A stretch of DNA of 64,000 bases, from assembly GCA_033065855.1 (NCBI GenBank), contig JAVXUO010000146.1, positions 124,001 to 188,000 on the forward strand, in the 5' to 3' direction. Below the pieces are notes generated by a model. The model had not been told where the DNA came from, did no database searches, and saw only the letters and a program-made list of their open reading frames with translations. The position numbers and the translations under genes are program-made. Origin of the DNA: Escallonia rubra (Eukaryota > Streptophyta > Magnoliopsida > Escalloniales > Escalloniaceae). Of the stretch, positions 58,591-64,000 are shown one piece after another. Each line of letters opens with the position of its first letter. The stretch's first letter is position 1.

Positions 58591-59155
58591 ATGGCCACCG
58601 CTGCCAGGTCCGCTCTCCGCTCCGCCGCCACCGCCTCCAAAGCCAAAACCATCGCTGCACGCTCTCCCTTTCGCATCCCCGATCCAAATAAAACACCTCT
58701 CTCTCACAGCATCTTCAGGTCATATATACGCCATCCGTTTCGCTAAATTGTTCTTCGTTCACTTTTTGCAAATTCTTAGTTTAGGTTTGGTATCTTTTAA
58801 ACGATGAATTTTGAACTCAAAAAGTAATGATGGGTTGAAGTAAGTCTCGTTTGTCAAGTCAAATTAAGGTATGAAGCATAATCAATGGATAAAGTCAATA
58901 TAGTAAATCAAATCAGTGAAAAGTCCGGCGGAAGGGAAGTAGTGTTGTTCTTAAATCAAAAGCTGGTGATGCTTAAAATGCTTTGTCAAATGCAAGATTG
59001 TTGTCTGGGTACTAATTGATCTTGTAATTAGGTCACCTGTGGAGATGAGTTGCGTGACGATGCTTCCTTTTCACACTGCCTCTGCATTGCTCACTTCCAT
59101 GCTTTCCCTAACTCGTCGTACATTTGGTTCCCCCCTTGAAGGTGTATTTATTTAG
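58591..59155 (+). CDS. NFD6: NFD6-like small mitochondrial protein
   Basis: Two exons join in frame: 58591-58718 and 59032-59155, giving 83 residues. The N-terminus MATAARSALRSAATASKAKT is rich in Ala, Arg and Ser without acids, a typical mitochondrial presequence. It is followed by ARSPFRIPDP, HSIFRSPVEMSC and LPFHTASALLTSMLSLTRR. This order matches what I remember of NUCLEAR FUSION DEFECTIVE 6, a small plant organelle protein needed for polar nuclear fusion in the female gametophyte. The C-terminus depends on splicing: reading through gives GSPLEGVFI and a stop at 59153-59155, while a donor at 59142 (GAAG/GTGTAT) could join a later exon. One in-frame candidate at 62225-62241 would end SPLEASLVK. 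Paralogues are known for variable last residues. Confidence 0.82.
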
Positions 59156-62100
59156 ACTATCTCTTGCATCAAATGCACGTTTTGGAATGCTTTTCGAATT
59201 TCTACCGCAAATGCGTCTAAAAACAGTTATTTTAACCTGCTTGGCTCTCTTCTTATCACATCGTTTGGGAGTCAAGTATGAGGGATGAAAGAACATTTCA
59301 AGATTAGGGTATTTATGTGATTTTGACAAGTAGAAGGATATTACAAGACAGAAACCCCCAGTGGGGGTGAATGGATCCACGCTGGAAGTTTACAATGCTT
59401 AACTTGTTTTAAATATGACAGGATTTTTTGTTACAAATTGGTGTTGTTTAGATACAGGTTGAGAAGTCGCGATTTGTTTTTTTACTAAATGGACGGTTCA
59501 TTTGATTCCATTGTGAAGGCAACTTTGTTTACACATAAATTATGACGTTTGTTTGGTAAAACTCTTTTCTTGCGAGGTGGGTTTAATATGTGCTTTTTTA
59601 TGTTTACAAGTAGTAGGCATAGGAAGGAAAGTTTAATGTTAGAGGCAAGTGAACCAAAGAGAGGTAAAATTGTTGTAGAACTTTTGAGTTCTTTATGCCA
59701 CAGTTACTTTAGTTGACCATATTAATATGGCAATCATCATTTCATCTTTTTAAATGATATATAGTTGTGTCAACATGAAGTTTCATAAATGGCACGCTAT
59801 GGAGATTTTGCAAAAGTTTATGATGTGGAATGTTTGCATAGGATTGAGAGGCATGGGATTCATCTTCAGATTTGATTTGATCACACCTTTATTAGTGATG
59901 GTTACTGGCCAATGGGGTATACAAGTTTCCGCTGGTAAGGACAAGACTAAAGTGCAATATCATAAGAATATTTTTACCACAATTGCCAGTAAATTATTGT
60001 TCACAATTTACACTGAAAATAAATGGAAGGAAACTAAAGGCAAACAAGAATACAAGTTTAACATATTTCTGATAAATCTACTGCCTATGTCCACCTTGAG
60101 AGAATAAACCTTTTATTCTGAGGGATCAGAGGATGCATTGAAGATTTACTCCAAACCCAAGCCCCTTGGATACCCTTTTTCTTTTCTCAGCATGGATTAG
60201 CAAAAACTCTCGGTTACTTGCAACACTCTTTTTCTCTCCATGTCCAGAAGCTTTTCCGCTCCTCCTCGGAGGCTGAGGCATTGCGTCACCTCACTATACC
60301 AGCCACAGTTTGGAGCTGTCTTCACACGGCTTACGTGGTAGACCATGCGTGCTCCAAATGAACATTGGCGAGACATTCCCCAGGTGAAGGAACATGCTTA
60401 TAGTCTATCACCTGCCCCTCTTAGTATTTACGAATGCCAAGGAACACAACTATTCATTCTAAAAAGCCATGCCATGAGTGTAGAGTCCAAGGAGCCACCA
60501 ACAAAGTCCGATCTACCATCAATTAATGATGTGTTGGGGTATAATACCTATGTGGTGAACCCCAACAATATTTTCCTCTTATTGCACTTGTGAAGATTTC
60601 CATTTGCTTTCTATGCCGTACCAGCTTCCAAAGTGGACAATGGTATGTGCAGGTTCACCATGGCGACATCACACCAACAGGATTCTTCTCATCATACAGT
60701 CTCATATCTTATTATCTTGCACACGTTATCAGTAACATCTATCGAGATATTAAAGCAGACGAGACAATACCACTATGTACCTTTATCCCTATTGTGAAGA
60801 TCATAGTAATCTTGTTTTGATGTCCCCCCCACCGCAAACCTAAAAAAACCCCTCCACACCCATGCGCGTGCCCCACACAACCCCAGACCCGCACATTGCC
60901 TTTAGGTTATCAGATGTTTTACCTAATAGCCTATTTTGCTCGTGTTTCGGTTGGTTGTGTGTTTGCAGATGGAGATATCGAATCTGAATTATTTTTTTCC
61001 CTGAACGAATCCCTTATATTTCGTATCGTCCCCCTTGGTAATCCCTTTTCTCCTCATCACAAAATTCCATATTATTTTTGCTTTTGTAGGACTAGACAAA
61101 ACTAATTGAACATCACAAAACCAAAGCCGAAAAACATGGATTTGTTTTGCGTGAAGTATTACGAGTATTCAATCGCATAGATTAGGTGAGAGAAGTGCCT
61201 CTTTGGCCCTTCCCAATAAATAAGCAGAAGTTGAACTGTTGGGTTATGTTACTTCTATAAGTGCATCAAGTTAGGAATAAGGTGAAATTTCAAGGTTTAG
61301 AGGATTCATTGAAGCTTTCTTGTATATAATTACATCTCTTCAAAGCGAAGGATGTACTTGGTTACTTTACTAGTGGCTACCCCAGACCTGGTCTCTCCCG
61401 TGGCTTTGTTTTTGTACTCTTATTATTGCTCTTTGCAAGTATACCTACGCATAGTCACATGAGAGATGGGGACAAAGAACCTATGTGTAGATGAGCTAAA
61501 ATCTAATAATTATTTGTCTCATCTTTAATTAGTCTCTTGGGAAAGAGGTGGTTTGGATGCCAAACGACTTAGTTAAGCTTAAACAGAATTCACAGATTTA
61601 TAAATTGAAGTAGAATTCAGAACTCATTATACTAAATACTAATTGGACCTAGTCTTTTTATATACTATGCAAAAAAGATCCCAAAGGCGGGTATGGGCTC
61701 CAGTAGATTGTTGTGGCACCAAAAATGGATGAAGTGGTTCATACAACCGCTAATATTTTCTAGTGAGAGCAAAAACTTGATGTTAAGATTTGTGTGGACT
61801 GTCTTAATCAATTCATAAACCCTTCCTTCCATGGGTCTTTTTCCTTTGCTTGTTTTTCTTTGCTTTGAAGTGATTATTGTTAGGTGATGGTGATTAAGGT
61901 AATACGTGATGGGTGGTGACTAGGGAGAGTGATGGAGAAGAATATCGGGGATAAGAACTGGTGGTGGAGAGCGGGAGAGGATCTTGATTTGTTGTTCATG
62001 CTTCTTAGAAGCATGATTAGAAACTTCTGTTCTTTTTGAAGTTAAAATTGTTGTTGGATTTATAGACTAAGAAGTAGTACGATGTTGTTGTTGGTTTCTC

Positions 62101-62930
62101 TCAATTTATACAAGTGTTAGTGCTTCGCAGTCTATTTGTTTTTTGGCCTTGGTGCTTAATGTAATGTTTGTGTGGAACTCTTCTGATGGTTTAACTTGCT
62201 CGATTCTTGCGATTGCATCTGCAGCTTCACTGGTCAAGTAAATTATCTTCAATATTCATCTCCATGATGGCAAGAAGCATAAGGCTAGTGAAAGTCAAAG
62301 TGGATGGTATAGCAGCAAGGTCAAATGACACGAGGCCGGCCAAAGTAGCGGCTACTTGATGATATAAACTTCTTTCAGAACCAAATTATGCCAAACTATA
62401 TTATGCTGGTGAGGAAGTAGACATGAGTCCCCTTGCCAACTTAGTTTCTCCGGCTCCATGTTTTTGACTTTTGAGTCATGGTTGTCTGGGCTAAAGGTCT
62501 GTGCTTGTCATGGATGTGGAAATCGTATTCTACTTGATTTCCTTGGCGGCGTCTACGCTTTATGTCTTTGCTACATTGTACATGCTTCGGGTTCCAAGAA
62601 ATGAGTGCTCTGCCATTTTTAGGTTTCTTGTAATCTATCTGCCCTTCCATCCATTACCACTTGCATAGACCAGAGCCACCCTTTTCACCATGCATAGTTT
62701 GGCCGAAACGTTGATTAGAATAGATTGCTTTGTATGTTTCCAGATGCAAATATCCATATTAAACCCCCAAAAAAATGTATTTCGGTGTAGAACTCTGGAA
62801 TCCTACTCCAAAAATTTAGGAAAACCTCTAAAATTCAAACATTTATCTGGCTATCGCAACAATATTAGAGGTTATTTCCTGAAGTTCTTAGACCTTTTAC
62901 CAAATGAAAAACAGATTATTACCTTAACTG
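59156..62930. other. Long intron or intergenic sequence, no gene recognised
   Basis: The start could be a last intron of the NFD6-like gene. A 60-codon piece near 60190-60350 (HVQKLFRSSSEAEALRHLTI) looks protein-like but is followed by stops and is not recognised. A C-rich patch lies at 60822-60895. Nothing else is supportable. Confidence 0.4.
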
Positions 62931-64000
62931 AGGTAGCGTTTGACAGACTCTTTTTTTTTTTAGTTTTTTCTTCAGGTTTGTAAACTGAAGAAAAAAAACG
63001 GGTTTGGCAAGACGGTTTTTGTTTTTTTTCCTTTTAGTTTTGTAAACCAGTTTTTAAATGGGACTGTTTTCTGGTTGGAGTTTTGGGTTGTCATTTTTGT
63101 TTTTTGTTTTGATATCCAACCTTCAAATTTTGTTAGAAGCAAAAAATGAGTATCATTATAACCAAACCCCCCACATAGAGCACCATCAGACACTTCCTTC
63201 CATCACCCAAACTTTTACCACGTCGCCACCATGGCGACTATCCCCTGCTCTCACATACGCTCACACCACCACCATCAATTATCCCACCGTTGTCACCCTA
63301 TCACTGTCGTGACTCATAAATATGCCCTTCCATCGCCACCACACGCCTTCGACAACCATGGGTTTGTCACACCACCACCACCACACTCCCGCCACTGCCA
63401 CCCACAAATCTGCCCCAGCACCGCCACCCTACTATCATCGCCACCCACAGATCTGGCCCACCGTCGCCAACCCATGCCTTCAACAATGAATCACACCTCA
63501 ACCCTCCATCTTCACCCCACTACCATGGACACCCAATGAGACCTCAAGCAACGCCGTCGCACAACTCAAAAATTGCCCTACTGTCACCACCCCACCACCA
63601 ATGAATCTACCCATCGTGGCAATCCCGTTGTCATGTCTCTTTGTTATTGCTCCCTGTAAAAGCTTTCTCAAAACAAACCCATTTCATTTGTTGTGTGAAA
63701 GGGTTTTCTTGAGAGAGTGGTGTTATGAATTTGATTATGGTGGTGGTGGTATTGGCCGATGGTGGTGCTTTGAAATTCTGGGAAAGTGTCTATTGGAGAA
63801 AAATGCAAGGTTGTTGGAAAAATTAAGAAAAAAATGGTAAAGAAAAACTCAAAATAAAAACTGACTAATCAAACAACCATGTGTTTTTGTAAAAACAAAA
63901 ACTAAACTGGTTTTGATTTTTATTTTTTTAAAAAAAATTGAAAACTAAAACTGCTAATGATTTTAAATAGCCCATGAGTGTTGGCATCATTTTTTTATCG
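62931..64000. other. Possible TIR transposon with CCACC-rich interior, right end cut off
   Basis: The left part (GCGTTTGACAGAC, then TTTTAGTTTTGTAAACCAGT) and the right part (AAACTGGTTTTGATTTTT, AAAACTAAAACTGC) are loosely inverted. The block between them at 63180-63600 is CCACC-rich. This resembles plant non-autonomous elements with AGTTTTTAGTTTTC-type ends, but no duplication is visible and the window ends here. Confidence 0.3.

Noticed and set aside
1-64000. CRISPR arrays, operons, phage or organellar gene blocks
   Set aside because: No regularly spaced short repeats with unique spacers, no polycistronic gene order and no recognisable plastid or mitochondrial gene were found; this is plant nuclear DNA.

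Overview
This is nuclear DNA of a flowering plant, most likely a eudicot. It is AT-rich, its genes have short exons and GT-AG introns, and their closest recognisable relatives are plant families: the RINGLET homeobox-DDT protein RLT3, a type II DnaJ, an E6-like secreted fibre protein, an At3g17950-like protein, NFD6, SKIP14 and ent-kaurene oxidase. I see no bacterial, viral or organellar gene cluster.

Layout. 773-3682 (+): the last four exons of an RLT3-like chromatin gene that starts before the window. 4467-6588: two non-LTR retrotransposon insertions, each with an exact target-site duplication. 7496-9999 (-): a complete three-exon type II DnaJ/HSP40 gene with a heat-shock-element-like site upstream. 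11600-16653 (+): a nine-exon gene for a 295-residue signal-peptide, coiled-coil, membrane-anchored protein that I cannot name. 17683-18147 (+): an intronless 154-residue protein preceded by a two-codon upstream ORF that overlaps its start. 18.2-28.5 kb: transposon-dense, with a Stowaway MITE, a LINE tail, a 1.19-kb Helitron with both ends, a 5'-truncated retroinsert, a 1.44-kb GC-rich solo LTR and a MITE. 28613-29824 (+): an E6-like repeat protein. 30-43 kb: mostly gene-free, with a Tourist-like MITE, LTR-like sequence and isolated exon-like islands. 43-46.4 kb (+): fragments of at least three unrelated genes (Rab GTPase, SKIP14, ent-kaurene oxidase) plus an unidentified exon, ending at a Helitron-like 3' terminus. 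49-52 kb: more MITE or MULE-like elements. 53029-55113 (+): a three-exon At3g17950-like gene. 55.3-58.1 kb: a second solo LTR and a 1.09-kb long-TIR Mutator-like element, a better-preserved relative of the one at 49.0-49.8 kb. 58591-59155 (+): an NFD6-like mitochondrial gene. 59.2-64 kb: no gene recognised.

The genes are independent loci with no shared pathway visible. The most distinctive content is the record of transposition: insertion boundaries can often be read to the base from target-site duplications. The gene-fragment mosaic ahead of the Helitron terminus is the best candidate for something undescribed. All gene models were built by eye from splice signals and reading frame; no database search was run.
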